Positions 9,283 to 18,600 of a stretch of 64,000 bases of DNA are shown here, one piece after another. Made by a program: the position numbers and the translations under genes. The notes under the pieces were generated by a model, which saw nothing but the letters and a program-made list of their open reading frames with translations, did no database searches and was not told where the DNA came from. Positions within the stretch are counted from its first letter, which is position 1. Every line of letters begins with the position of its first letter. This stretch comes from Phycisphaeraceae bacterium (GTDB taxonomy: Bacteria; Planctomycetota; Phycisphaerae; Phycisphaerales; UBA1924), in the NCBI GenBank assembly GCA_019636515.1, contig JAHBXI010000005.1, forward strand, positions 62,001-126,000, written 5' to 3'.

Positions 9283-9672
9283 TCACGCCCCGGCGCGATG
9301 CCCGCCCACAAGCCGCGATACCATCAGCAGCCCCGCCGTGGCGACCATGACCCCCAACGCGTTGGCGGCAAAGTCGTCCAGCGCGGCGACCCGGCGGATA
9401 GGCGCAAAGGCCTGCGACCACTCATCAAGCCCGCTGTACACCAGCGCGACCCCGCCCGACCTCCAGATGTTGATTTCCGAGAGCGGCTCGCCAAAGGCGC
9501 CGCACAGCACCAGCAGGATCGTCCACAGCCCGAACATGCCCATGTGGGCCACCAGGTCCGGCCGACCCGGCACCGGAATCGTCAGTTGCGGGTAGTGCGT
9601 CAGCATGAACACCACGCCGGCGTACACGCCAAACGCGAACACCGTCCATCGACGCCACGCACGTGCCGTCAC
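9283..9672 (-). CDS. VanZ-like small membrane protein
   Basis: 129 residues with four hydrophobic helices. The VanZ-like pattern is present: a first helix ending in MLTHYPQL, the PDLVAHMGMFGLW segment with its conserved His, a YSGLDEWSQAFAPIRR loop (Asp-Glu pair typical of the family) and DDFAANALGVMVA. VanZ proteins confer low-level teicoplanin resistance in enterococci, but the wider family is envelope-associated and of unknown mechanism. The start is a GTG at 9672 that overlaps the TGA of the upstream ParA-type gene as GTGA, which indicates translational coupling. A longer frame extends 5' into parA and is rejected. Confidence 0.82.
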   Translation of the reverse strand: MTARAWRRWTVFAFGVYAGVVFMLTHYPQLTIPVPGRPDLVAHMGMFGLWTILLVLCGAFGEPLSEINIWRSGGVALVYSGLDEWSQAFAPIRRVAALDDFAANALGVMVATAGLLMVSRLVGGHRAGA

Positions 9673-10580
9673 GCCCGGACCTCGGCCGTGGAACCCGAAC
9701 CCGCCCCGACCTCGCGAACCACCACCGCGGTCCCCGATGGGTCCGCCTGTCGCGCGAGCATCGCGTCCCAATCCGCCAGCAGAACGCCCGCCAGCGCGGC
9801 GTAATCCACCGCCCCGGACGCCTCGGGGGCGTAGTCAAAGATCGTCCGACCGTAACTCGGGCACTCCGCCAGTTTGATGTTCCGCCGGATCGCCGGACGG
9901 TACACGCGGGCGTGCCGCCACGGGACTTGCTTCCCACGCGCCGAATCGAAGAACTGGTCGAGGTCCGACACAACCTCCCTCGCGTGCATCGTCCCGGGGT
10001 CGTGCGCGCACAGGATCACGCCGGACACCAGCAGCCGAGGATTGATACCGCCGGTCACCAGCGTCACCGTCTCGAGCAGTTTCCCCACCCCCTGAAGCGC
10101 CAGGAAATGCGCCTGCATCGGGATCAGCACCTCCCGGGCCGCCGCCAGGCCGCTGATGGTCAGAAGCCCCAGCGACGGCGGGCAGTCCATCATCACGAAT
10201 TCGTACGTGTCGCCAAGCGACTCGAGCGCCCGGCGAAGCCGTATGAATCGGTCCTGCTCCGAGGAGAGTTCCGATTCCGCCGCCGCCATGTCGGTCTGCG
10301 CCGGCAGGATCGACAGATTGTCCGACACCACGCGGATCGCCGAACGAACGTCAAACGCCGGGTCGAGCATCACGTCGTACACCGACGACTCAACCCCATC
10401 GGGATCGACCCCCACGTGCAGCGACGCGTGCGCCTGGGGATCAAGGTCGACAAGAAGGGTTCGGCGACCCGCCCGCGCAAACGCCGCCGACAGGTTCACC
10501 GTGGTCGTGGTCTTACCGACCCCGCCCTTCTGGTTCATCAGGGCGATCAGCCGGGTCGGTCGCGTGGCGGGGACCGTCAT
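9669..10580 (-). CDS. ParA/Soj-type ATPase
   Basis: 303 residues with a deviant Walker A KGGVGKTTTTVN at about 18-29, the A' motif LLVDLDPQAH and the later MDCPPSLG motif with the Walker B Asp. This is the full ParA signature. The N-terminal segment is short, as in chromosomal ParA/Soj, and no HTH domain is present. There is no ParB or parS-like neighbour. It sits inside the exopolysaccharide operon, 57 nt after the WecA-type gene and overlapping the VanZ-like gene. It could therefore position an envelope machine rather than segregate DNA; that is inference. Confidence 0.88.
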   Translation of the reverse strand: MTVPATRPTRLIALMNQKGGVGKTTTTVNLSAAFARAGRRTLLVDLDPQAHASLHVGVDPDGVESSVYDVMLDPAFDVRSAIRVVSDNLSILPAQTDMAAAESELSSEQDRFIRLRRALESLGDTYEFVMMDCPPSLGLLTISGLAAAREVLIPMQAHFLALQGVGKLLETVTLVTGGINPRLLVSGVILCAHDPGTMHAREVVSDLDQFFDSARGKQVPWRHARVYRPAIRRNIKLAECPSYGRTIFDYAPEASGAVDYAALAGVLLADWDAMLARQADPSGTAVVVREVGAGSGSTAEVRA

Positions 10581-10637
10581 GGGCCTGAGTATATCGGGCG
10601 CGAACCTTCGCCGGACTGCCTGCCATCCCGGCCGTGG

Positions 10638-12215
10638 TCAGGACGCCTTGGCGGGTTCGACGACGGGGGCCACCACTTCCCCTTCCGCCGCCGCGCCGGA
10701 GGTGCCCGCCTGGACGGGACTGCCCGACGTCTGGCCCGTCGCACCGCCGTCGTCACGAGGGGCGGCCGAGGGACCGGGCGCCTTGACCGGCAAAGGCCGT
10801 GCGGAATTCGCCGCCGCGGCGGCCTGTGACTCGGTCTGCTTGCGCCGGGCGATCTTGATCGCCGTCACGCCGATGAACGACGCGAAAATCAGCGCCAGGA
10901 TGTACACCACCCGCGCCCGCGACATGCTCAGCCAGATCCCCATCCCCGCGAACACCACGCCCAGGCCGTACAGCGTCAGAACCGCCCCCTTGACCCCGAA
11001 CGCTCGCTTGAGCATGTGGTGAAGATGGTCGCTGTCGGCGCTGGAGATGCTCTTTCCCGCCATCTTCCGACGCACGATCGCCAGCGTCGTATCGATCAGC
11101 GGGATCGCGTAGATGATCATCCCCGCGAGCACCAGTTGCGTCTGCTCGTTGTCGCCCAGGGTGAGGATGATCACGATCGTCGTGAACCCCATCAGCAACG
11201 ATCCCGCGTCACCCAGGAAGATCGTGGCCGGGTTGAAGTTGTGCGGCAGGAACCCCAGGCACGCTCCCAGCAGCGCCAGGCACAGGATGATCCGCTGGGA
11301 GTCCCGGGGGCCATCGTCCATCATCGCCATCCCCAGCGCGACAATGAGAAGCCCGAACGACGCGATACCCGTCACGCCCGTCAGCAGGCCGTCAAGCCCG
11401 TCGATCAGGTTCGACGCGTTGCACGCCCCAAGCACGAACAACGCGATCACCGCCGTTCCCGTCCAGTACACCAGGTCGATGTGGATCGACCCCGTCGGGG
11501 CCAAAAAGGGGACCGCAAGCCCCAGCGGGATGTCGTAGACCAGATTCGGGTCCCCGAAGATCTGGCCGATCGGCTTCATGATCCCGCCCGCCACGCGCAC
11601 GCCGACGTCATCGATCGCCAGCGCCGCCGCGGCGAGCAACTGACCACCCAGTTTCACGCGGGGGCTGATCCCCATCACGTCGTCCAGCAGGCCCACCAGC
11701 ACAATCGCGGTCATGCCCAGCAGGATCGAGGGCGGCACCGGGAACAGGTTGCCGTCCATGTCAAGGTGCGACGGAGAGCGAACCGTGTGAAACTCCATCA
11801 CCCCGTCGAACGCGTGCGCGATGAAACTGAACAAAATCCCCGCCATCACGCCCAGGAACACCGCCACGCCGCCCAGGTACGCCACCGGCTCGCGATGAAT
11901 CTTGCGAGCCTCGTTCGGGCGGTCGATCACGCCGTGCGTCAGCGCCAGGCGACGCATCAAGGGGGTCGCCACCAGCGTCACAAGAAACGCGATCACCAGG
12001 ATCGGGCTGTAGTTGTGGAATATATCCAGCCGAGAAAGCGACTCCGCCCCGGCACCCCCCGCCGCCACCGACAAACTCTCGGCCTTCTGGTCCAGTTCCG
12101 CCACCGCCGACTTAATCGCCTCCACGTCGGCCCGGATCGCCAGGACATCCTCCCGAGCCAGGAACCCGGGCTGGGGGATCAGGGACGGTGATGTCAATCC
12201 TTCGTGGAGACTCAC
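10638..12215 (-). CDS. WecA/TagO-type polyprenyl-phosphate sugar-1-phosphate transferase
   Basis: About 525 residues with some eleven membrane helices. The MraY/WecA family motifs are present: GLLDDVMGI (Asp-Asp), NASNLIDGLDGL (catalytic/Mg-binding NxxNxxDGxDGL), TIFLGDAGSLLMGF, and a cytoplasmic DSDHLHHML His motif. It should start glycan synthesis by putting a HexNAc-1-phosphate on undecaprenyl phosphate. About 60 N-terminal residues form a coiled-coil-like extension and about 80 C-terminal residues are Ala/Pro-rich. A GTG at 12215 overlaps the TGA of the epimerase gene (GTGA) with GGAG 8 nt upstream; an in-frame GTG at 12224 is an alternative. Confidence 0.88.
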   Translation of the reverse strand: MSLHEGLTSPSLIPQPGFLAREDVLAIRADVEAIKSAVAELDQKAESLSVAAGGAGAESLSRLDIFHNYSPILVIAFLVTLVATPLMRRLALTHGVIDRPNEARKIHREPVAYLGGVAVFLGVMAGILFSFIAHAFDGVMEFHTVRSPSHLDMDGNLFPVPPSILLGMTAIVLVGLLDDVMGISPRVKLGGQLLAAAALAIDDVGVRVAGGIMKPIGQIFGDPNLVYDIPLGLAVPFLAPTGSIHIDLVYWTGTAVIALFVLGACNASNLIDGLDGLLTGVTGIASFGLLIVALGMAMMDDGPRDSQRIILCLALLGACLGFLPHNFNPATIFLGDAGSLLMGFTTIVIILTLGDNEQTQLVLAGMIIYAIPLIDTTLAIVRRKMAGKSISSADSDHLHHMLKRAFGVKGAVLTLYGLGVVFAGMGIWLSMSRARVVYILALIFASFIGVTAIKIARRKQTESQAAAAANSARPLPVKAPGPSAAPRDDGGATGQTSGSPVQAGTSGAAAEGEVVAPVVEPAKAS

Positions 12216-13258
12216 GAACCGCACTCCGGCACCCCGTCCGCCTGCATGCTCACCGCCATCGAGCGGATCGTGTCCTCGATCGACAGGCCGGCCTCAAAGC
12301 CGACCGCGGCACGGATTCTTGACAGGTCCGGCACCCGCCGACGAAGATCCTCGAACCCAGGCCCGTACGCCTCAGTGTACGGTACACGGCGGACTCGTGA
12401 GCGCGATCCGAGGGTACGGATCACCAGGTCCGCCAGCCCCAAAATCGAGATCGGCCGGTCCGAGCCGAGGTTGAACACCCGGCCCACGCAGGCCTTCTCC
12501 GCCAAAAGGCGCGGCAGGACACCCACCACGTCCCGGACATCGCAAAAGCACCGCACCTGCTCCCCATCGCCGTGGACTTCCAGGTCATCCCCTCGCAGAG
12601 CGGCAAGCACGAACCGGGGCAGGACCATCCCATAGTCCCCGACCTGCCGCGGACCCACCGTATTGAAGAACCGAACGACCACCACCGCAAGCCCGCCCGC
12701 CGCGTGGTACGCCAGCGCCAGGTGCTCGTCGATCGCCTTCGAGAGCGCGTACGACCACCTGGAGACCGTCGTCGGGCCGTACACGACATCGTCGTCCTCG
12801 CCAAACGGCGTGTTCCCCGATTTGCCGTAGACCTCCGAACTGGACGCGATCAGCAACCGGGGCGAGGCCCCGGGCGCCCGACGCTCGTGCGCGAATCGCA
12901 GGATCGCCGCCGTCTGCCCGACATTGGTCTCGATCGATCCGATGGGGTCCTCAACGACGAGGCGAACCCCCACGGCCGCCGCCAGGTGATAGATCTCGTC
13001 GAACCGCGCGTCCGGGCTCAACGCCTCGACCGCCCCCGCGACCGAGGACTCCAGGAACCGCAGCCTTCCTCCCGACATGCCCATGGCCCGTTCAAGATTG
13101 GAACGTCGCCCCGTCGACAGGTCGTCCACCACGGTCACGCGATCACCCCGCTCAAGCAGGCGTTCGACAAGGTGGGACCCTATGAACCCCGCCCCACCCG
13201 TGACAAGCGATTCAACGCCGGAGCCAGCACTGGTGGATGGGATATCGGGGGCCTTCAT
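12212..13258 (-). CDS. NAD-dependent nucleotide-sugar epimerase/dehydratase (extended SDR)
   Basis: About 348 residues. The Rossmann motif TGGAGFIGSH is followed by VVDDLSTG, the active-site SSSEVYG, and YALSK (YxxxK), plus RFFNTVGPRQ and a C-terminal PYTEAYGPGFEDLRRR. This is the arrangement of UDP-glucose 4-epimerase and UDP-glucuronate decarboxylase relatives; the exact sugar cannot be read from the motifs. It would supply an activated sugar for the adjacent exopolysaccharide genes. Its TGA overlaps the start of the WecA-type gene. The start is uncertain: ATG 13258 is favoured by family length, while an upstream GTG at 13303 is also in frame; neither has a good ribosome binding site. Confidence 0.85.
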   Translation of the reverse strand: MKAPDIPSTSAGSGVESLVTGGAGFIGSHLVERLLERGDRVTVVDDLSTGRRSNLERAMGMSGGRLRFLESSVAGAVEALSPDARFDEIYHLAAAVGVRLVVEDPIGSIETNVGQTAAILRFAHERRAPGASPRLLIASSSEVYGKSGNTPFGEDDDVVYGPTTVSRWSYALSKAIDEHLALAYHAAGGLAVVVVRFFNTVGPRQVGDYGMVLPRFVLAALRGDDLEVHGDGEQVRCFCDVRDVVGVLPRLLAEKACVGRVFNLGSDRPISILGLADLVIRTLGSRSRVRRVPYTEAYGPGFEDLRRRVPDLSRIRAAVGFEAGLSIEDTIRSMAVSMQADGVPECGS

Positions 13259-13390
13259 CGGAGGGCGATCAGACAGTACGCACGACCGACACGATTCACC
13301 CACGGCACGTCAGGCCCCTGGACCACGGCTCGCGACCCTGAACCCCAGCGCCCGCAAGGCAGGTAAGGACCGCCGCGCACGGCCGCGGGA

Positions 13391-15583
13391 TCAGGTGTTG
13401 AGATACTCGTGAGTCGCCTTGATGTTCGAACGCATGTACCCGCCCGCCGAGGCTCGAACGCCGTTGACGAGCACGCCCAGGAGTTCTCCACGGGCGTCGT
13501 TGAGATCGACGATCAGGCGGGCGACCATGCCGCGCGTCTCGCTCATCGCCCGGACCACCAGGACCGAGGCGTCGCAGCGGTTGGCCACCGCCATGCCGTC
13601 GCCCGAGACCAGCGCGGGAGCCACGTCGAGAAGCACGATGTCGTACATCTCGCGAGCCTGGCGCACCAGGCGAGTCATCGCCTCGGTCGCCAGCAGTTCG
13701 CTCGCCCGGTGCTCACGAGAACCGGCCGAGAGAACATGCAGGCGGTCGTCCCCGGCTCGCTGGACCGCGCCCTCCAGCGCCGCTCCGCCCATGATGACAT
13801 CGCCAAGACCAGGCCCCTCGTTGACGCCGAAGATCCGGTGGAGCGCGGGTCGGCGCATGTTCGCGTCAATCACCAGCACCCGCTGACCCGCCGCCGCGTT
13901 CACCAGCGCCAGGTTGGAAACGACCGTCGTGCCACCCGAGCCCGGGGACGCGGCGACCACCGCCACCGTCCTGTGCGCCGCCAGGTCCATCCTCTTGGAC
14001 AGAGCCGAACGGACCTGCCGGAAACTCTCCGCGATCACCCCGCGGGGACGGTCACGGAACGCCGTCTCCACCGCGCCGGGCGCCGACGGATCCTCCGACG
14101 CCGCCGGGATCAGGCCCGCCACGCGGGCCCGGGGGATCAGGGCCACGTCCGACGGCCCCTTGATGCGGGTATCGAGCAGTTCGCGGCCGATCAGGAAGAC
14201 CGACGTGCCCAGGAGCGCGAAGAACAGGCCCGCGGGCAGCAGGAACTTCAGTTTCGGGAACGACACCTCCGTCGGCAGCGATTCACGCTGGAAGACCAGC
14301 ACTCGCATGAAACTATCGAGGCTCTGCAACGCGTTGAGTTCCCTCTGGCGGAGTTCCAGTTTGCTCCGGTTCTCGATCGCCAGCGAAATGGACCGGTCGA
14401 TGTCGTCGAGTTGCGCCTGGGTCTGCGTCAGTTCGCGCAGCCGCTCGCTCAGCACCGCCTGCCGGTCGGACAGGTCCAGTTGCTGGGCTTCCAACTGCGC
14501 CACACCCATCCGCGTGGCGTCGACCATGGCCCGGAAACGCTGCTCGATGCGCTCGGCCCGCTTCTGATCGAGGCTCTGCTGGTACCCCTGGAGTTGGATG
14601 TCCAGTTCACGCACCATGCGGTGCTGCTCGGTGAACTTCAGGAGCATCGCCTGACGCTCCGAGGTCAGTGTCGTGATCACGCCCTTGATCTGCTGGATCT
14701 CGGGCATGGACTCGACCTCGTCGCGCAGCGCCTCCCCGAACTGAGGCCCGGCCGGGTTGCGCAGTTCGTCCTCGTAACTGACCATCCGCGTCTTGAGGGC
14801 CTCGAGATCAAGCCTGATGTTCACCAGTTGCTGGTTGATCACGCCCAGGTTCTGCTGCGTGTCGATGTGCTGCTTGTTGATGACGTCGATCTTCTTGTCG
14901 GTCAGGAGTTTGGCGCGGCGGTTCTGGGACTCGTTGACCTGCTGCGTGATATCCTCGATCGCCCGCGTGACCGCGTCACGCTGCGAACTGCTCGTCTCGA
15001 GCATCTGCCGGCGGAGTTCGGTCTCGTACGTCTCACGCCAGAGTTTCACCAGCGCGGTCACGTTCTCCCGGTCCTTCCAACTGATCGACATCTCGATGAA
15101 CCGCGTCTCGGGGATCACCCGCGCGCTGGCTATGTCCTTGAGGTACCGCTGCGCCTCGGCCGGGTTGTAGACCCCGTTCTCCTCGAACTTCGAAGCCCAG
15201 CGCGGCGCCTCGGTCGTCATCCGGCGGTCCTCCGCCAGTTTCAAGAGCACCAGGTCGCTGGTCATGATCGCCCGCTGGGTCATCATGTAACGCTGCAGCG
15301 CCACGTCGTCGACCTGCCCGGCGCCCTCCGGCTGCGTCGGGTCCGCCTGCACGCTGAACACCTGGAAGATCACCCGCGCCGTCCACCGGGGGTACAACGC
15401 CATCCACGCAAAGTGCAACACCGCTCCGCCGATCAACCCCAGCACCGCCGCGATCGCCAGCACCAGTTTGTACTTGCGGAACATCTTGACCGGGTCGATC
15501 GTCGCGACCGGAGCCGGCGTGGCCGGGCCGGCGGCTCGGGGAGCCGGAACGGGCGGCCGGGTCGTCGCGGGAACGGTTGTCAT
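13391..15583 (-). CDS. Wzz chain-length protein fused to a degenerate BY-kinase domain
   Basis: 730 residues. Layout: Pro/Ala-rich start, TM1 at about 40-62, a Wzz periplasmic region with long coiled coil (about 190-420), TM2 at 448-466, then a cytoplasmic BY-kinase/CpsD-like domain (about 510-730). Such proteins control polysaccharide chain length and export by tyrosine autophosphorylation. Here the P-loop reads SPGSGGTTVVSN (546-557), with Gly551 where the invariant Walker lysine belongs. The A' motif VLVIDANMRRP has Asn where the second acidic residue usually is, and Walker B is IVLLDVAPA. The tail has only two scattered tyrosines (716, 727), not a Tyr cluster. It looks like an ATP-hydrolysis-defective pseudokinase. 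ATG 15583 has AGGA 7-8 nt upstream; an in-frame GTG lies 8 codons earlier. Confidence 0.9.
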   Translation of the reverse strand: MTTVPATTRPPVPAPRAAGPATPAPVATIDPVKMFRKYKLVLAIAAVLGLIGGAVLHFAWMALYPRWTARVIFQVFSVQADPTQPEGAGQVDDVALQRYMMTQRAIMTSDLVLLKLAEDRRMTTEAPRWASKFEENGVYNPAEAQRYLKDIASARVIPETRFIEMSISWKDRENVTALVKLWRETYETELRRQMLETSSSQRDAVTRAIEDITQQVNESQNRRAKLLTDKKIDVINKQHIDTQQNLGVINQQLVNIRLDLEALKTRMVSYEDELRNPAGPQFGEALRDEVESMPEIQQIKGVITTLTSERQAMLLKFTEQHRMVRELDIQLQGYQQSLDQKRAERIEQRFRAMVDATRMGVAQLEAQQLDLSDRQAVLSERLRELTQTQAQLDDIDRSISLAIENRSKLELRQRELNALQSLDSFMRVLVFQRESLPTEVSFPKLKFLLPAGLFFALLGTSVFLIGRELLDTRIKGPSDVALIPRARVAGLIPAASEDPSAPGAVETAFRDRPRGVIAESFRQVRSALSKRMDLAAHRTVAVVAASPGSGGTTVVSNLALVNAAAGQRVLVIDANMRRPALHRIFGVNEGPGLGDVIMGGAALEGAVQRAGDDRLHVLSAGSREHRASELLATEAMTRLVRQAREMYDIVLLDVAPALVSGDGMAVANRCDASVLVVRAMSETRGMVARLIVDLNDARGELLGVLVNGVRASAGGYMRSNIKATHEYLNT

Positions 15584-15688
15584 GGCTGCTTCCTGTTGAT
15601 CACGCACGTTTCTTTCGGACCTGCCCGGTCCCGTGCGGCGTTAAGAACATCGGCACAAGAGCACGTCGCATCACGGCCTCTTGACGGC

Positions 15689-18600
15689 TTATTTGCCAGC
15701 AATCTTCCTCTTCAACTCATCCAGGTCGGTTCGGTATTCGGACGGGCCTTCGACGCCGACGGCGTTCAAAATCGCTTCCACGTCGCGAGCCAGACGCGAG
15801 GCCGTCTCCGTGTCGCCCTTGGCAAAGTAATACCCGCCCAGGTGGATCATGGGAGGGATACGCGAAAGCGTCATGCCCGCGCGCGCGATCGCGGCCTCCA
15901 GGGCCTGGCGGGCTTCCTCCGCACGACCAAGCGCCAGGTACACCACCCCGAGCGTATCGAGCGCATCCGAACTCTCCGCACGGCTCCTGACCGCCTGTTC
16001 GGCATACGGAAGGGCCTCGGCCGCCCGGCCGAGATACCGGACGTACACGTACGCCAGGTTGTTGTTTATCTCCCAGTCCTGCGGGTACTTGCCAAGGCCC
16101 GCCTTCCAGATCTCCGCCGCCCGCTCGTGCTCCTGGCGCGTGTGAAGCGTCGTCCCCAGCAGTCGATACGAAAGAACCCGGACATCGTCGTTGGAGGCCC
16201 CGGAGATCAGCGCGTTCAGTTCCTTGATTCCGTCCTCGAAATTCCCGGCCTCCGAGATCTGCAGTTCGGCCCGGAAGAACTGGACCCAGTCTCGATGCAC
16301 GCTCCGGGTCGCGGCCGCGGCGTAGTACGCCGCCGTGTCGGCGGGGCGCGGATAAATGACCCGTACATCCCGTCGCCAGGCCGAGAGTTGATCGGTCCGC
16401 TCGGGCGAAATCAGGTCGAGCGCCATCGTCAAGTCGTCGTTGACCTGCCGCTGGACGCGGGAGAAATTGTTGGCGTTACGACGCATCGCGATCTTGGCCC
16501 GCGAGATGATCAGCGCCGGCCTTTGGGAAATCTCGGCCTGGAACGTCCGGAGGATCTCCTCGGCCTGCATCACGTTCCCGGCCGGGTTGTTCAGGATTGA
16601 CTCCAGGCAGCGGATGCCGATGTCGTACTCCTTGGAAATCGCCCAGGCCTGAAGCGCGTACCGCGCCGCGTCCGGGTACGACTCGGACAACCGGAACAGG
16701 TCCGACATCCGGGTGATGGTCTGGAGATCCCCGGGGCGGACGCCGATCGCCTCGTCGGCGATCTGCACGGCCTGGTCTCGACGATCCCTGCCGAGCAGGT
16801 CACGGATCAGGTTGTCGCGGATTTCCGTCATCCCCGGGTTGGCCTTGACCAGTGCCTGGAGGTCGGCGATGGCCTTGTCCACGTCGCCGCGGTTGTTGTG
16901 CATGGTGGCGCGGGCCTGCAGGGCCCTCGCGTGCCCGGGGCGAAGGCGCAGCGCCGCGTCGAGGTCCGCCATCGCGTCACGCTGCGAAGCCGGGTCCTTC
17001 ATAAGGAACTCGGCCCGCTTGACGAAGACCAGCGGGTCCTCCGGATAGGCCACGACGGCACGGTCGAGCAACTCGCGCGCCCGGCGGGTGTCGCCCACGC
17101 ACAACGCCCCATCGGCCGCCAGGAGCACGGCCGTGGCGTTCTCTTTCTGCGTCCCTGCCTGGATCTTCGTGAGCAGTTCGTCCGCGTCCTTGCAACGGCT
17201 CACGCGGAGATACATCTCCGCGAGGCGCAGCCGCACGAGATTCCCCGAGTCCTCTCCCCCGGCCTCGAGCACCCGCTCGTACGCCTCGGCCGCCCCCGCG
17301 TCGTGCCCGAGGTTGGCCAGCGTATCACCGATGGTCCGGTCCACCTCGCGACGCTTGGCGTCCTGGTAGGGCAGCCCTCGCTGCATCATCTGCACGCCCG
17401 CCTCGAGGTTGCCACGCTGCACCAGGAACTGGCCGAAGGCCAGGAACGGGTCGATCGTCAGCGACGACGCCTCACGCGCGGCCAGGTAGTCCTCCATCAC
17501 CTTCAGGCTCTGGTCCGGCTGGCGCTGCTCGAGGTACCACCTCGCGTCCAGCAGCGTCACCTGGGGCGTGTCGGCCCGCGCGCGCAGACGGTCGATCAGG
17601 GCCCGGGCGGATCGGTAGTCCTTGACGTCCATGTGGAGCGTGGCAAGAGTCCCGAGGTTGTTGATGTTCTCGGGGTCGCGCTCGAGCATGCGGGTCCGCA
17701 TCTCGATCGCCCGAGGCTTGTCCCCGACACGTCCCTCCAGCCGCAGCAGCAGTTCCTCGAAGGCCGGGTCGTTGGCGGCGAAACGCTCGTTGTCCCTCGC
17801 CACCCGCAGCGCCCGGGACGCGTCTTCCTCGCTCAGGAACGCGATGTACTCTCGCAGGGTTTCCCGGTCGTTGGGTCGAAGTCGCAGCGCTTCCTCGTAG
17901 GCACGCAGCGCGTCGGGGGTCCGTCCGATCTGCCGCTGCACACGGGCCAGAAGGCGCCACGCCTCGGGACTCACCACGTTGCGGAGCGTCGCCTGCCGAA
18001 GCGTGGCCGCCGCCTCCGACATGCGGTCCTGCATGATGAACACGCGTGCCCGGTAGGTCATTCCTTCCGCCCCGTCGGCGTCCAGTTCCTGCGCCTTGGC
18101 GGCAAACCTGTTGGCCGCGTCGACATCCCGGCGCTCGATCGCCTCGAGGAAGGAAAACTCCAGAACACGGGAGTCGGACGGGTTGCGGGCATACTCGGAT
18201 CGGAGCACCTGCGACGCCTCGTCAAGACGGCGGTACCCGCGAAGGATCGCGTACTTGCGCAAGGCCTTGTCCGTCGGGGCCAGGTTCGACTCGTCCAGCA
18301 GCGCGATCAGCGCCCCGGCCGTATCCTCGGCCGACAACGCGCGGGCCAGGCGGGCGAGGTCCTTGTGGTCCGGGTGCGCCTCGATCCCGCGGCGAAGCGC
18401 GGCCTCGGCGCCCGCCTTGTCGTTGTTCTCCACCAGGGCCTGCGCCAGCGCCGTCACGACACGCGGATCCTGCCCGTGCCGATCGGCCATCGCGCGCAAC
18501 TGGTCGGCCACCTCGCCGGCGTTCAGCCGCGACGAGGACATCGCGGCCTCGAGCATCGCCATGTCGCGCGCCACCGGATCCGCGATCTTGGTCGGGTCCG

